A DNA stretch of 64,000 nucleotides from Phlyctochytrium arcticum (GCA_025602905.1 JAHLKI010000008.1:372001-436000); one strand, 5' to 3'. Positions 7,763 through 19,870 are shown, counted from the stretch's first letter. The notes: generated from the sequence alone by a model not told the origin. Numbers and translations are program-made.

Positions 7763-9161
7763 TTACATACGGTCGGCATAGTGTCGCTTCATGACCTAAA
7801 AACTCCAGAGTTAGAATACCATGATCCAAACCAAAAAGTAAAACTAGTCAAAGCTCGCACCTCTTGGGTAAATTGGTGAAAGGTCATGCCCTCCTTCAGT
7901 GGATGGTCCACATTGGGCTGCATAAAGACGGCAAACGTGTTTCGGGTCAAAACCAGACCAGGGACGGGGTCAGCCCCTCGGACCAGATGCGGCGTGGCGA
8001 CCAGGACACCCCTGGAAGCGACCTGTGCGGCCTCACCAATCTGGAATGCGAGGCAGTCGGCAGGAATAGCGACGTGCGTAAACTCGCCTGACCGGGTTTT
8101 GATGTAGAGACCGGGGGAGGGGGAGTCTGTCGGTGGGAGCGAGTCAAGAGGGCGAGGGCTGGACGGATCTGTTTCGTCCATGTACATGGCAGAAGTCAAT
8201 CCGGTCAGCATACTGTGGTCAATGTGGAGACCGCACCACGAGTCGGCGGGGCCGTCGGCGGCCGTAGGGGTGGTTTGAGGAAAGTAGTGCAGGAGTCGGG
8301 CCTTTGCCGTGCGAGATTCGGCAATGGCAGATTCAAGAAAGTGGGCTGGCAGGTCTGGATGGATCTTGGACAAGAAGGCATCGCAATGACGGGCCACCAA
8401 CTGTCCCGTTTTGACAATAAGTGTGCCGAGCTAAATCATCGTCAGTCTTTCCTATGTCGTTTGGAGCAGACAGTTTGCAACCTACTTCCATAAAGGCAGC
8501 TTTTAGCTCGGGAATCTCTTCCACCCACTTGTTGTCATGCCCATATTCTGGAAACTCTTTCGCAAACTTTTCTCGATCAGCAACCTGAACGGTATCATAC
8601 ACCGGATCTGCCAAAACTCCATTAGCAAGGCCCCCCAGCATATACATATAAATTCATACTGTTGTAAAACGATCCTTTCGCAAAATCGGGCTTTCCATTC
8701 ATAATCTCTTTACCGTGAGACCTATATAGACATCGTGATCAAAAATCAACCATAAACAAAACAGAAGAATGACTTTTGCAAATGCGACCGTACCAGCCAA
8801 ACAGGTAGGACGATTCGGGATGTTCTGCCCGCCTCTTGGCTTCATCAGATAAATTGGCCAACGTCGAAGCAAGTTTCAACAGCTTGGCTCGCATTTCGAC
8901 ATATCCCTACAAAAGGCACATCAGAGTTGACAAATGAAACCCTGGACCCAGATCTACGGGAAAACATACTGGGACATTTTTGACGACACAGGCGCCGAGA
9001 CATTCGGGACCATTGCCAAAGGCAGAGCTGAGTTGGGATTGTAAAGCGAGACTGTCCGGGTGCGTTGGAGGTAATGCCAGGGTATTGTAGTCTAGCACAA
9101 TGAGCGAGCTCTTGGATGACTGAGTGGGAGCTGGAATGGGAGTGGCGGCAGCGGCGAGCAT
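7763..9161 (-). CDS. 2-oxoglutarate/Fe(II)-dependent dioxygenase
   Basis: Six exons on the minus strand: 8970-9161, 8794-8906, 8660-8721, 8486-8607, 7861-8430 and 7763-7795 (introns 52-72 nt), giving 363 residues. The N-terminal part has FGWSHGKEIMNGKPD, typical of isopenicillin-N-synthase-like plant and fungal oxygenases. The iron ligands are H and D in CGLHIDHSML and a distal H in ATPHLVRGAD, with an arginine-containing block after it for 2-oxoglutarate. Such enzymes hydroxylate or oxidise small molecules or proteins; the substrate cannot be told. The short last exon (MKRHYADRM after the join) makes the C-terminus match the family better than reading on to the stop at 7789. A decayed copy of that exon lies downstream at 7262-7350. 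Confidence 0.8.
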
Positions 9162-9451
9162 TTTCTTTTGTTTCTATACTATTGAAGCGATTACTCAGAT
9201 CTCCCAACGGGATGGACGGTCGAGTCTTGCCTTTTATACATTTTTGCCTTGATGGCTTTGAATTTCCCAATCAGCCGCTCGCGTGATGAAATTGTTCTTT
9301 TAGAGATTTACACGGTGTGATTTTACAACATCAAAATTACGGGAAATGTTGTTTCAAATGTGAATATTCTGAAAGGGCAAAATGTGGCATAATATACATA
9401 AACAAAAAGTTGCAGAATTTGACCAAGAAAACAACCAAGATCGGACGGGGT

Positions 9452-12400
9452 TCAGTCGCGCTCATCACCATCCATCATGAGATATGCACCAGGAAACCAT
9501 CCTTGCACGCCATCCCGCTCTCGAACGCCAAACCACCACGCGTCGCCTGCTCCGCCCAGACTGGCATCAGAGAACGGAAACGTTTGCAAGTCAGATGAAG
9601 AAGAGCCGGCCGTGCGTCCGTCCATGAGCACGCGTACCACATCGCCAGCTGCCAGATCTAATTCGTCGGGGTTTGTGGCGGTGAAATCGTACGCGGCCAG
9701 CGCGAGGTAGCCAGAGGACTCGGGGGCAGATGCAGGGGAATCGGTAGGAGGAAGGGAAGGGAGTGGGAAGGATGGTGGTGCGCTGGTGGTGGTAGGAGCG
9801 GATGGGGTTGGGGTTAGGTTACCGTTGCTTGGACGAAGGGAATGGGGATGATATCCGGCTGGCTGTTCAGAAGCAGATCGTGGGTGGCCGCCCATCAGTA
9901 CATCGGGAGAGCTGCGCTGGGTAGGACCCACTCCGTTGCTATAGCCATAGTTACTGTTCAGTCCACCACTACTGCCATTGAGCGACGCGATCGATCCAGG
10001 TGGGAAAAAGGTTTTGCGCAGCTCGTCTTGGATCGCCCCGGGAGTCCCCACAGTTCTTGATCGCGGCCGACTGGGTGTGCCACCGTCACCGTCGCTGAGA
10101 CCATTGGCTCCAGGACTGAGGCCACCCCAAACTTCGTTTCGCCATCCTCCCAGTAATCGCAATTCTCTAGCAGCGAGTTCGCAAGGCTCACCAACCCGCA
10201 TGGCTCGCATGTACTCCCCAATCACATTGATTGCATCCCCATTCGTGGCACCATTCTTTCCAGAGATCAATTTTACGACCGGGTCAAATTCTGCCACGAG
10301 TCGTTCATAGACCTGGGCCTGTATGTCTGCAACTCCCACGGCTACAACATCCACATACTTGGCCACTAAATCCAAAAACATGGGGAGCTCTTCAACCAGC
10401 TGACCATGTAAACTCGAATACGCTTCCGCCGAATCATTCAATGCCTTGTCCACCGGCTCTCCCCGGCTTCGAATCGCCGTGGCACGTTCAAAGTCCAATA
10501 ATTTCTTTTCTCGCTTGCGCATGACCACCAATGGATCCTTGAACCGCTTCAGAAGCGAGTCAAGAGCGGGGAGGAGCTGGTTCTTCACGCTTTGGTCCGT
10601 GTCGCGCCAGGTCGAAACTGTATGGCGGACACACGCGCGCTGAAATTCCTGCACAACGAAAAAATCATCGGCCGATATGTGAGGAGTATCTGCGCGATCA
10701 CGAAGATAAAGGTCTGCCAGGGCGGTAGCAAGTCCTTCCTGGAAATCAAAAAGTTCTATAATAGACTTGCATTAGGCGAAAGAAAAGCGGCGAGTCATAA
10801 TATTCCATAACGTACGTCGCGTTTTGCTAAGCCAGGCCAGAAGGTCCTCGCGCAATTGCTGCACACTCTGGTGCTGTTGATCAAACTTTTCAGTCAGAGC
10901 TTCGTACAATGCATCCGACTAATCGCGCCGTAAGTTATCGTTTCTAAGATTTGCGGGGACTGATAAACTTACTGTTGTAGAGTTTTCCACCATCCCCGTT
11001 GCCCTCTTCAGCTGCTGCGTACCCCTCGTCCACTTTTTGGTAATACCATGTCTGAAACATCCAAAGTTAGATATTGGTTTTAGATTAAAGACGACTGCGT
11101 CACTTACATCATATTCACGTTGCCCTTTCCGTCCACGTACTTTTCCACCAAATCTTTCCGTTTCTTGACCTCATTGATTTTCTCCGCGACAGTTTCAATG
11201 TCTTCGGCGGCTTTAACGAGTTGTTCATAATCGGGGTGGGATGGGAGCGTTTCTTTCAGTAATTGCTTGACCAAAAGCGGGTATTTGAGTACACGTTGCA
11301 CTGGTTTGATGACCAGAGATCCCAAATCCCACGCGCCCGTGCGTCCCTGAAGCTTCAGCTGACATTCCTGCAACAGGGGTTAATCACTCTTTCCGTGCTG
11401 CATTAAAATCAGTCAGTATACCTTCAAAAACTCTTTCACGGTAGGTGGGCACTCGGGTGATGCAAACTCTGCCAACTTGGCCATGGCCGCCTCGTTATGT
11501 TTGCAGTAATCGCAGTATGCCATTTCAACTTTCCGCATCTAAAAAGAATGAGTATGCTGTCATCCAGGTTGCCATTTATTCGTGGCGCTTACCATTTGAT
11601 TGAACGCCTCTCCAATCCATTGGTCCTCACTACCTTGCGCAGCTTCCACCAACTCCAACAACGCGCGAGATACGTCGATGACAACGTCCAGGTTACCAAA
11701 CAAGTGTTTGAGGTCTTGCGGGGGCAGAATACCACGTTCAGAAGCGGGTATGGCATAAATCTGGAGGCGAGGTTTAGTGCGTTGAATAAAAGAATGATCA
11801 TGTATAAGGCTGGCGCACCTCCATAAGTATTTCCATATCCTTAAGAAACGCTCGCTCAGTGTCGACCACTTCTTCCACAATTTTGTTTCGCTTCTTCTCC
11901 ATCTTTGCCTTGGCTGCAGCCGGATCCAGGTCCCCATTCGCGCTACTTGGCGCTGGGCTGGGCACCGTACTGGGAATTGACATTGGCGGCAATGGAGACA
12001 TTCCACTCATCGGGGTAGAAAAGCCCAAATTCGTTGTCGCCAAAAGATTTGGGGTTGCGTGGGGTGTTGGAGTATGTGTACGAAAGGGATCACTGGGAGT
12101 GGAGGGGCGGGTGGTAGAGGGTGTTCTTTGAACAGGAGATATGGACGGTGGAGGGCGCGGATGAGGCTTGAGCGGTGGTTGGCGTGGTCCAGGAGAGGAT
12201 GGTTGTGGGGTGGTTGGGGTATCTGGTTTATCTGTCCGAACTGGCGATTTGGCTGTATCCTGGCGCGAGAGACCTGCTCCCGGCATGACCATGATGGGAT
12301 TTTGGGTAAGATTTGGCGATGATTGACTATAAGACACGCCACCCGCTGGTAGTGGAGGGGCCAAACCCAATATCATGTTTGATGTTTTCTGTTGTAGAGC

Positions 12401-13576
12401 GGCGATATTAGCACCTATAGGAGGTCGCGCGCGCTTAAAAGACGGAGATCCGGGAAGGGCTGGCGGAGGGACAGGACTCTTTCCCGCGGGGGATGTCGCC
12501 GATGGGGATGCGTAAGATGACGGTGGTACTGTGGTATCACGAGGGGGGGATTTGACTGTGTTTGTTTTGGATATCGCAGAGAGACGTTGTGAGACGGAAA
12601 GGGTATCTGGTATATCAATAGTTGCGTTGCGAGATGGCGGCTTCTCACTTTCTGACAAAAATGGATTCTCTCCGATACTTGCTGTACTCAGCGGACGGGA
12701 ATCCCCCAGAGTAGCAACACTGTTGGGTCTAGAATGTGTGACTGCCGGACGGGGTAGGTGGTCAACCGACATGTATCCTGATGGTAAGGTCGACCCATTT
12801 GTCTGTCGCGTTTGACTAAGATTTCCGTGGGATGAATGCGTGTCGCGTAAGGATGATGGAGGCTGTGCCGAACTTGAGCCAAAATAACTAGGTTCTGGCA
12901 AGTGGCTCGTCGACCCAGCTTTTGCTATGGTTGAGGAGCGTGAAATTCCACCTAAATGGCGCAAAGCGGGGGATATGTGGTGATGAGGAGTGGAATGGGG
13001 TTTCAAATCGTCTATCGCATGTTCAAAAAATTGACTCAGCCGCGTTACTGATATTCGCCGCTGACCACTAGGAGAGTCCGTGGCATTGCCATCTCCGCTT
13101 GATCCTGCAGGATGTCTTGGGCGTGCTAAGGGGGGTGATTGCGAACTATGGCCCCATGTGGCACCACCACTCTTGACGGTCATTGGGGGAGGAACACCGG
13201 CTCTTTCATACACACTTGTCCGCTTACTCGTTGGAACCGGATGTGATCCCGAATCTGAATGGAGCGATGAGCTAGATGAATGCGGAGAAGAGATTGACCC
13301 AGCCGAGCCATAGGGAGAACCGCTCAAACGCGTGTTTCCAACAACAGACATTCGATGACCGGCCGGAGGGGCCGCTTTGTGGAAAACATGATGTGTATGC
13401 CCCCGATGTATACTCTGCTTGTCGGCAATATGAGAGCCAGACGTGTCCCCGACGGCTCTACTATGCGAGCCCTTTGTGGTATCCGGAACGTTCGACTCAA
13501 ACAACTTTGCCAAGTTCCCCACCCCGCGTTTACGAGCTGCGTCGTCGTGGCCTTCAAAGCCGTCCGTACTCGACAT
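9452..13576 (-). CDS. Rho-family GEF with DH, BAR and SH3 domains (Tuba/DNMBP-like)
   Basis: Seven exons: 11819-13576, 11593-11760, 11422-11538, 11108-11367, 10973-11051, 10816-10918 and 9452-10755, giving 1262 residues. The first 560 residues are Ser/Pro-rich and probably disordered. The Dbl-homology domain follows (RNKIVEEVVDTERAFLKDM, then LVIKPVQRVLKYPLLVKQLL, the conserved helix that contacts the GTPase). A helical region typical of a BAR domain comes next (EKFDQQHQSVQQLREDL to about YERLVAEFDPVVKLI). The last 70 residues are an SH3 domain (ALAAYDFTATNPDELDL, with WWFGV and GWFPGAY). There is no PH domain; DH followed by BAR is seen in DNMBP/Tuba and in fungal Cdc42 GEFs such as S. pombe Gef1. 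It should activate Cdc42 or a related GTPase at curved membrane during polar growth. Confidence 0.85.
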
Positions 13577-14117
13577 TCTCCTCGTAATTCTTCATACAGA
13601 TATCTGCTCGTTCTTTCCGTCTGACCGACCGACTTGTAAATAAACCGAAACCCGTCAAATCAACTAAGGAAATCAACGCGAAATGGTCAGATGAGTATGC
13701 GAATGAAGCGGTAAATCCTGTCCGCTGGCGGTCAGCCCACCTTCTCGTTGCTCGACTTTTATACTGTCCTTGAACGTTTTCCAGAGTTTTACTTGGTCGT
13801 CCTTCGAAGATTAAGCCGCTGGGTAGTGACGAAACTTTACTTCACGAAGGCTCCGTGGTCATGTGATGAGAATGTCTTGAATTGACCAATTGGCCTTCCA
13901 AGCTTCAAGATCCCAATCATTCTTTTGCCAAACACAGATCTACCAACTAATATCAGTCCTTGCGGCGCTGGAGCGAAGGAACATAGCAGGGCTAAACACT
14001 TGGTACGTGGAGCGGGCATCTCAGGGTACATACTTGATCTTATTGACCTTGCATCCAGACTCTGCACGCGCATCACATTCAACGCCGGTTTGAAGCCTCA
14101 ATAATACAGTAGACAAC
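13577..14117. other. Intergenic region, shared upstream DNA of the Rho GEF and OST4 genes
   Basis: The flanking genes diverge from here, so both promoters should lie inside. Short frames on both strands show no family features. I see no RNA gene or repeat. Confidence 0.5.
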
Positions 14118-14240
14118 ATGATAACGGACGACCAACTGGCTGCCGGCGTCAATATTCTTGGTGCTTTGGTGTTTGCGCTCATTGTTGCGTATCACTACAT
14201 TGATGTCAACGGACGGAAGCTATCCGTAGCAAGTCAGTAG
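14118..14240 (+). CDS. OST4: Oligosaccharyltransferase subunit OST4 (mini-membrane protein)
   Basis: A 40-residue ORF, too short for ordinary gene finders. It begins MITDDQLAAGVNILGALVF, has one transmembrane helix, and continues IVAYHYIDVNG. Ost4 proteins of yeast and animals are 36-40 residues, start MIT(D/S)xQL and have a YH pair after the helix, so the match is close. Ost4 is a small subunit of the ER oligosaccharyltransferase complex, and in yeast it helps recruit the Ost3/Ost6 subunit to the catalytic Stt3. It needs no intron. The start codon is the first ATG after an in-frame stop. Confidence 0.85.
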   Translation: MITDDQLAAGVNILGALVFALIVAYHYIDVNGRKLSVASQ

Positions 14241-14591
14241 AGGGGCTACATAAGGCTCCAGTGAGCACTGTACAACATGGACGGGATGTTTCGAATGACA
14301 TCCCTCACCTGAACACAACTCAAATGATTGGGCATTACAAATGATTCAACCAAAGTGGCTCGCTAGCGTTTCCCACGACGAGCCGAGCAGACAGTCAAGA
14401 CTAAGTGGGTCAGGATTGCCATTCGATAACTACGCTTGAATGAATGCAAACGCCCTTTTGTGTTTAAAAGTATGTACATAGAGCAGACAGCTGTTTCAAT
14501 AATGGGGATGTATTCACAATTTCGAGATCGTTGATGTGCCATCATTGCTAAATATACGCGTTAAAACATTTGATTTTCCGGCTGGGCAATT
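14241..14591. other. Convergent intergenic region
   Basis: This lies between the 3' ends of OST4 and pyrroline-5-carboxylate reductase. It may include a final intron and a two-codon exon of the reductase (acceptor near 14530). Otherwise I see no gene, repeat or RNA. Confidence 0.45.
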
Positions 14592-15602
14592 CTAGATTGA
14601 TACACACACCTGACCCAATTCCCGGCCCAGCTCCTCTCCGCGCTCCTTTGCCGCCGTGACTGCCTTCTTGCATAGCTCTCGCAAGCCCTCAGCTTCCAGA
14701 GATTGGACTGCTGCGTGCGTTGTGCCGTTGGGGGATGTAACCTTACGGCGAAGTTCGGCAGGGTCTTCCTTGGTGTCAACCAGCATGCGGCCAGCCCCCA
14801 AACATGTTTGACGCGCAAGGCCAAGCGCAACATCTGCTGGAAGACCGAGATCCTTACCAGCCTGTGCAAGGGCCTCAACCATGAGGAAAAAGTAGGCGGG
14901 GCCGGAACCTACGTAAGAGACTACAATTTAGTAATGCGAAAGGAAGACCCGAGAAGATTTTACAAACCGGAAACACCAGTCACGACTTCGAGAAGGTCTT
15001 CCTTGTCAACCCAGTAGGCTTCCTTTGACACAGCGGCAAGGACGGCGAACGCGAGCTTCTTTTGCTCGTCCGAAACACCCTGTGGAGCAAATAATCCGGC
15101 AGCGCCTTCCGATACGAGTGCTGGTGTGTTGGGCATGACACGCACGAGGGCTGCTCCCTCTCCTCCGATCCAACGCTGCAAGTCCTTCAACAAGATTCCC
15201 GCAGCAATTGTGACAACCACTGGCTTGTGAGTCAAGACATCCTTTGAAATGCCTGCAGCCACATCCTTCATAACCTGTGGCTTGACGGAAAGCATGACAA
15301 GGTCGGCACTTTTGCCGTCCTGGCCAGCAAAAGCAACGGCGTCGCTGTTGCTCGTGGTCAAATGAATCCCCTTGAATGAGGCTGTAACCTTCTCTCGAGT
15401 TGGCTCGTAAGGCTCAGAGACGTAAATGTTGGATGCCGGGTGTCCAGCAGCAATGAGACCACCGATAATGGCACTAGCCATGTTGCCCCCACCTGGAAAA
15501 CCCCCACCAGTGTCAGCCTCTATAATTGTTCTAAAAAGACTATTGCCACCTACCAATAAAGGCGATGCGCTTGGATGTGTCGAGCTTGGCAGATGTAGAC
15601 AT
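14592..15602 (-). CDS. PRO3: Pyrroline-5-carboxylate reductase
   Basis: Three exons: 15554-15602, 14968-15492 and 14592-14908, giving 296 residues. The N-terminus carries the Rossmann NAD(P)-binding signature FIGGGNMASAIIGGL, created by the first splice. Further family marks are VMLSVKPQVM, RVMPNTPALVSEGAAGLF, and the C-terminal signature (GSGPAYFFLMVEALAQAG, then LARQTCLGAGRML). The enzyme performs the last step of proline synthesis, reducing 1-pyrroline-5-carboxylate to proline. The length is typical. The very end is uncertain: the frame can stop at 14592 (after GQVCVSI), or a GT at the same place could start a roughly 62-nt intron that leaves only a few more codons. It is head to head with MDM10 across 223 bp. 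Confidence 0.9.
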
Positions 15603-15825
15603 GATTGCAAAGTTTAAAGAGTGCGGAAAGTATGCAAAAGGGAAGAGATCTGCTTGAAAGGATGGCGAAAGAAGGCGAATGCTTTTCAACAGCTCGAAAC
15701 GCGGGATTTTGAGGCACTTCGTGTTTGTCGGGAAATTCCATTTGTCTCAGAGCGGCTTTATTGCGAGACTTTACAAGCAGCACACTCCGAACTTCGACAT
15801 TTTCCAAAGCTCCAAATCGGCAAAC

Positions 15826-17260
15826 ATGTTGGACTTTATGGAGTACTGCCTGCGGCGGTATTACCGCTCGCTGGACTGGAAGGAGGATTACCAGTACTCT
15901 TCTCTGGTGATGGAGTGCCGGAGGCTTCTCGACTTTAGCGTTCCGCAGGGAGTGAGTATCACGCTGGGGAAAACCGTCTCGCCCGAACTCAAGAGTGCCT
16001 ACACACTTGGAATACCCAATATACGCTCCGTCGGATTCTTGTTTACATCAATGCCACTGGATCTCCCGCCCATGCACTTACGGGATGAGAACGGACTTGT
16101 GCCATTAGCACCAGTTGCGCCGCAAGGCCCGACTGACATCAAGCTTCTGGGCGGTGCGAGTGCTCTGGCAGATATGGAGGGACTCTCAACAAACTCCATC
16201 ACACCAGCTGCAGGTATGCAGCATCTGCCAACTTGGTTTAGGGAATGACTGTCACAAGCTTACTTCTGTTCACCGTGATGTAGTCGCTGCGCGGAAGAAA
16301 CAGAGCTACCTTTTGTACGGACGGCTTTTTGAAGATTTACGATTGGAAGCCCTTTACAGCCGCGCAATATCAGATAAAACGATACTGGTTGCTTCTGGCG
16401 TGAACTCCTGGCAACGAAGACCACAGAATCCGGACACTTCGGTAAGGCGCTTGTCGCGAACGTTCAAATGTTTAGGCCACTGACCGTGACATGGGCCACC
16501 AGATTAACGCACAACTACTCCACGCGACTCCGACATTCAGCAGTGAGCTGAGCTATACCACGGATGATCACGTATTTGGACTAAGTGGATTATACCGGTT
16601 TGGCGGGACCAACTGGTCAGCTGGGTCTGAACTGTATTATACCGCCAAAGAGAAAAGTGGAGGGCGTAAGTTTCCACCCCCAACCCGAATCTTCAGCTGA
16701 ACACTGAAAATTGTTTAAGTGTCGCTGGGTGCTCGTTACCGCAGCCCGAGCCGCCCGGATGGCCCATCTCAACCCGTCACTGTCCTCACATTCCTCTCAA
16801 ACCCAATGATGGGTCATATTTCAGCAACATATACCACCACCGTTCGACGCAATCTGACTATGGCGACGCGTTATCACTTCAATTTGTATAGCTATGAAGC
16901 AGACCTTGCGCTAGGCGTTGAGTATGCGCCTGCGGACAAGGAGCAATTGGTCAAAGCGCGAATCAGTTTGTCAGAGGTAAGATTTATTCCCATGAAGATG
17001 TGAGTATCGGGTGTAGAAGAACCTTTGGTCCGACTGGGTTATCTTGTTCCCAATCTCAATCTCAAAGTCTTTGGTTCTTCTACGCCCGATGCACGCCCCC
17101 CTACAGCGCCTTTTCACACATATTTCTTACACTATTCTATCAGGGGCTGGCAGTCAAACTAGAAGGTCAATACAAACGTGCCCTATTCAGTATCGGGCTC
17201 ATGACCCAATTTGTTTACAACCCGCGGAGATCAATTGGCATTGAGCTCCAAATCTTCTAA
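15826..17260 (+). CDS. MDM10: Mitochondrial outer-membrane beta-barrel protein Mdm10
   Basis: Five exons: 15826-16213, 16284-16441, 16503-16665, 16720-16976 and 17144-17260, giving 360 residues. The start MLDFMEYCLRRYYRSLDW, the LLDFSVPQG block and YTLGIPN are diagnostic of Mdm10. Later exons carry YLLYGRLF, SYTTDDHVFGLSGLYRFGG, SLGARY and the C-terminal strand SIGIELQIF, a beta-signal-like end for barrel insertion. Mdm10 anchors the ER-mitochondria tether ERMES in the outer membrane and also works with the SAM complex in biogenesis of Tom40. The last intron is 167 nt, about three times the local norm, because it contains a short inverted-repeat insertion (17006-17090). Confidence 0.85.
17006..17090. 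repeat. Short inverted-repeat insertion in MDM10 intron 4
   Basis: Two 18-bp arms, 17006-17023 and 17073-17090, are reverse complements with one mismatch (ATCGGGTGTAGAAGAACC on the left). The 49-bp loop has no coding potential. The arms account for the unusual length of the intron. This is the shape of a very small MITE or a foldback insertion. Confidence 0.7.
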
Positions 17261-17503
17261 TTCTGATCAGAAGTGGGGCCAATACGGTCCCCACTATCAT
17301 ACCATCATTGTACATTTGTAACTTATATCTGTCTCAAGGAATTTATCGGGACTGTGCTGGACACATCCTTTTTGGCTTTGGAAACTGCATTGATATCTGC
17401 GACTTTGGGATTATTTCAGAATATGATATGCATGCCACCGGTAAATACACGAAGTGTACAAGATCACGGCACTTTCAAAACGTGGCGGACCCAATAATCA
17501 AAT

Positions 17504-19466
17504 CTATTTGGACTCGGCCGACTCGGTAGCACCGGTAGCAGCTATTTTGTCAAGGGCTTCCTTCAACTCGGCAGCTGGTTCGCGCTTTCCAAACTAACAA
17601 ATCACATTGAGCTGAAGGTGGTTGGATTGTACAACAGATTATTCCTACCTGCAACAGATACTTGACCACCTTCCCGGGCTCTTCAAGCGACGTTCCCAGG
17701 AATTCAGCGTACTTTTCGCTGATTATATTCGTTTTCATGGACGGGTATATTTTTGTGTTCAGCACCAGCCGTAAAGCACCTTCCGACCGCATAACTACAC
17801 AATGGTAAGCGGATGATAATTATCTGCACACATCGAAAATCGCCTTACGTAGTCGGCCCTGGGTCGGTTCTGTTGTCTTCACGTTCACCTTGATGACACC
17901 TTTTGCTCGCTCTCGCCACCTCTCCTTCCCTTCCTGAGACGCGTCCCACACAAAGAGCTTTGCCCGAGACTAAAACGAATTTTAAGCGATGAATCTGACG
18001 TTCCCTTGTAGCGCACCTCGCGCTTACCTGAAATTTCGTAGTTTCATCCTCCTCACCCGATAACGCTGTAGAAGGTTGGATTGGTGTATTGATCCAAGCG
18101 CCCATGATTTCCGCTCCTTACCTTTAGCTTCTTCTGGTCCTTGTTGTTTGTTGTTTACGACCATAGGTGAGCCGATAGGAAGTTCGGCGGCCCGCTTCTT
18201 TTGCGGTGTATTGAGTAGTGTAGAGAAATCTTGGGATGGCTCCTTTTCCGCTTTCTTTTCCTCGGTTACAGTGCGGGTAGTAGAAGCAAGTGAAGCAAAA
18301 CTAGGGCTTGCTGCGGCACTGCTACTGCCAAACAGTGAATTCGAAGACTTCGGGGCAACAGCACCAAAGCCGCTCCCGCCAAATGCGGAACCGAATACAT
18401 ATTTTTCGAGCTTTGACTTCACAGGAGTATTTGCGGCGGAATTCTGAGCAACATTTAGAACATGATTTCAAAAACGGTCACTGTCAAACAACTCACGGTT
18501 GCGGAGATGCTCATGGAGGCTGCGGCAGATGGGGGAGTAGTGTTGCCTTCCCCCGACTTCTTACCAGCATCGGCCCAGCTGGACCAGCCGCCTCCTGTTG
18601 ATGCTCCAGCGGAAGCACCAAGTACTCCCAATGAGGATGGTGTGATTCCAGGTGTATTCATGGGGCTGGCCAACATCGAGTGGCCTGCAGGCTTCATGAT
18701 ACCTGCAAAGGCAGAATCGGGTGTCTTTGTTGGGGTTTTGATCTTGACCTTCTCGGCTTCGACCTCTGGGACCAGATCATCCCAAGTCGTGTTTGTGGAT
18801 CCTGGGTTCTTCAAAAAAGGATTGGTAACTTTGACGGAGGGCTCTTGCTTGTTCGGACTCTACAAAACTTCATTAGATTCATAATACAACTTGACATGGG
18901 TACTTTCTCACATTGCTTCCACTTTTTAGTTCCATTGGCTGACCTTTTTCAGCCTCCAATGACCCTTCCCGACTTCCAGATGGTGTATCTGCGATGATCT
19001 GACAATATTTGTGTTAAGTAAATTTTGAATGGGATAGTGGAAAGTCCCTCACCTCGTCGGCGACATTCTCCGTTTCATCAGGTGAACGTGGTCTTTTGAC
19101 GTTCGCCTCCAACTCTTTATCGTCTGCAGCCTCTGCACCCTCTGATACCGGTACACGCTTCCGTTTACCAGCCGGAGACGATACCTCCTGCGGTGTGCTT
19201 TTATGTTCAGCACGCAACAGCTGTGCCGTCAAAGGTCGTCGGTCTACGTTAGGCCCCTCGTCCTCCTCCTTTGTCAAGCCGGACCCTTTGGCGTCGGTTG
19301 TTGAAAGTACAGGTGGTGTCACCTATTTCAAAAAGTCGGCATCAATCAATAACACTGTATTGAGCAATGGCAACATAAAGAAGTGCACCTTGTTGTTGTC
19401 CATGGTACGACCGCGTTCCTTTACGGATTCCTGCTCCACTATAGCGTCGATTTCGTCTCCAGTCAT
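17504..19466 (-). CDS. RanBP3/Yrb2-like Ran-binding nuclear protein
   Basis: Nine exons, with 5' end uncertain: 19389-19466, 19053-19322, 18912-18998, 18497-18859, 18122-18443, 18028-18065, 17849-17969, 17649-17794 and 17504-17593 (504 residues). The C-terminal 140 residues are a Ran-binding domain (GEEDETTKF, then SRAKLFVWD, ERAKGVIKVNV, LRLVLNTKIYP and KYLLQFGKREP). The middle is Ser/Thr/Gly-rich with a few FG pairs such as FGSAFGGSGFG, and near the start there are basic patches GKRKRVP and VKRPRSP that could be nuclear localisation signals. RanBP3 and Yrb2 help Crm1 export cargo. The chosen start (MTGDEID at 19466) is the first ATG of an open stretch that reaches further upstream, so more 5' coding sequence is possible. 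Confidence 0.75.
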
Positions 19467-19870
19467 AGGTATGTGGCGCCCGATCTCGTAACGGATCTCG
19501 CTCAGTGAAAGACACCTTCCAGACGGTCGTGAGGTCGAAACTTGGGCGTCAGGTAATGACTTTCTCCTGCCGATTTGTCTGATCTCTGTTCGAATCGCCA
19601 GGTGTCGGCCTCGGGTCGAGGCCAAAGCTTGCTGCGCAGGTGGCTTGTGGCCAGATGTGTCAGCATCGGGGTTTTCCCAACGACCAGAGCAATTGGGGGC
19701 TCTTGCAAGGGTTTCTGAAGAAGCTTGCGCTAATTATAGAAATGCCTTCTTCATTGCTTGCTAACTCTTACTTAAACCGCTTTAACCCGAAATTATTCAC
19801 GCCCGATCTCACATCCGACAGGACGGTGAACCGTACGACCAACTGCTGCATTGATTAGCGAAAAGCTTGG
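19467..19870. other. Divergent intergenic region, possible extra 5' exon of the RanBP3-like gene
   Basis: The minus-strand frame of the RanBP3-like first exon stays open up to about 19730, where a plausible acceptor (ATTAG) lies. I could not find an upstream exon that joins in frame. The region also carries the promoter of the DHHC gene. Confidence 0.4.

Noticed and set aside
12059..12322. Gly/Trp-rich plus-strand frames inside the Rho GEF first exon
   Set aside because: They are reverse complements of the Pro/Ser-rich disordered region and have no independent support.
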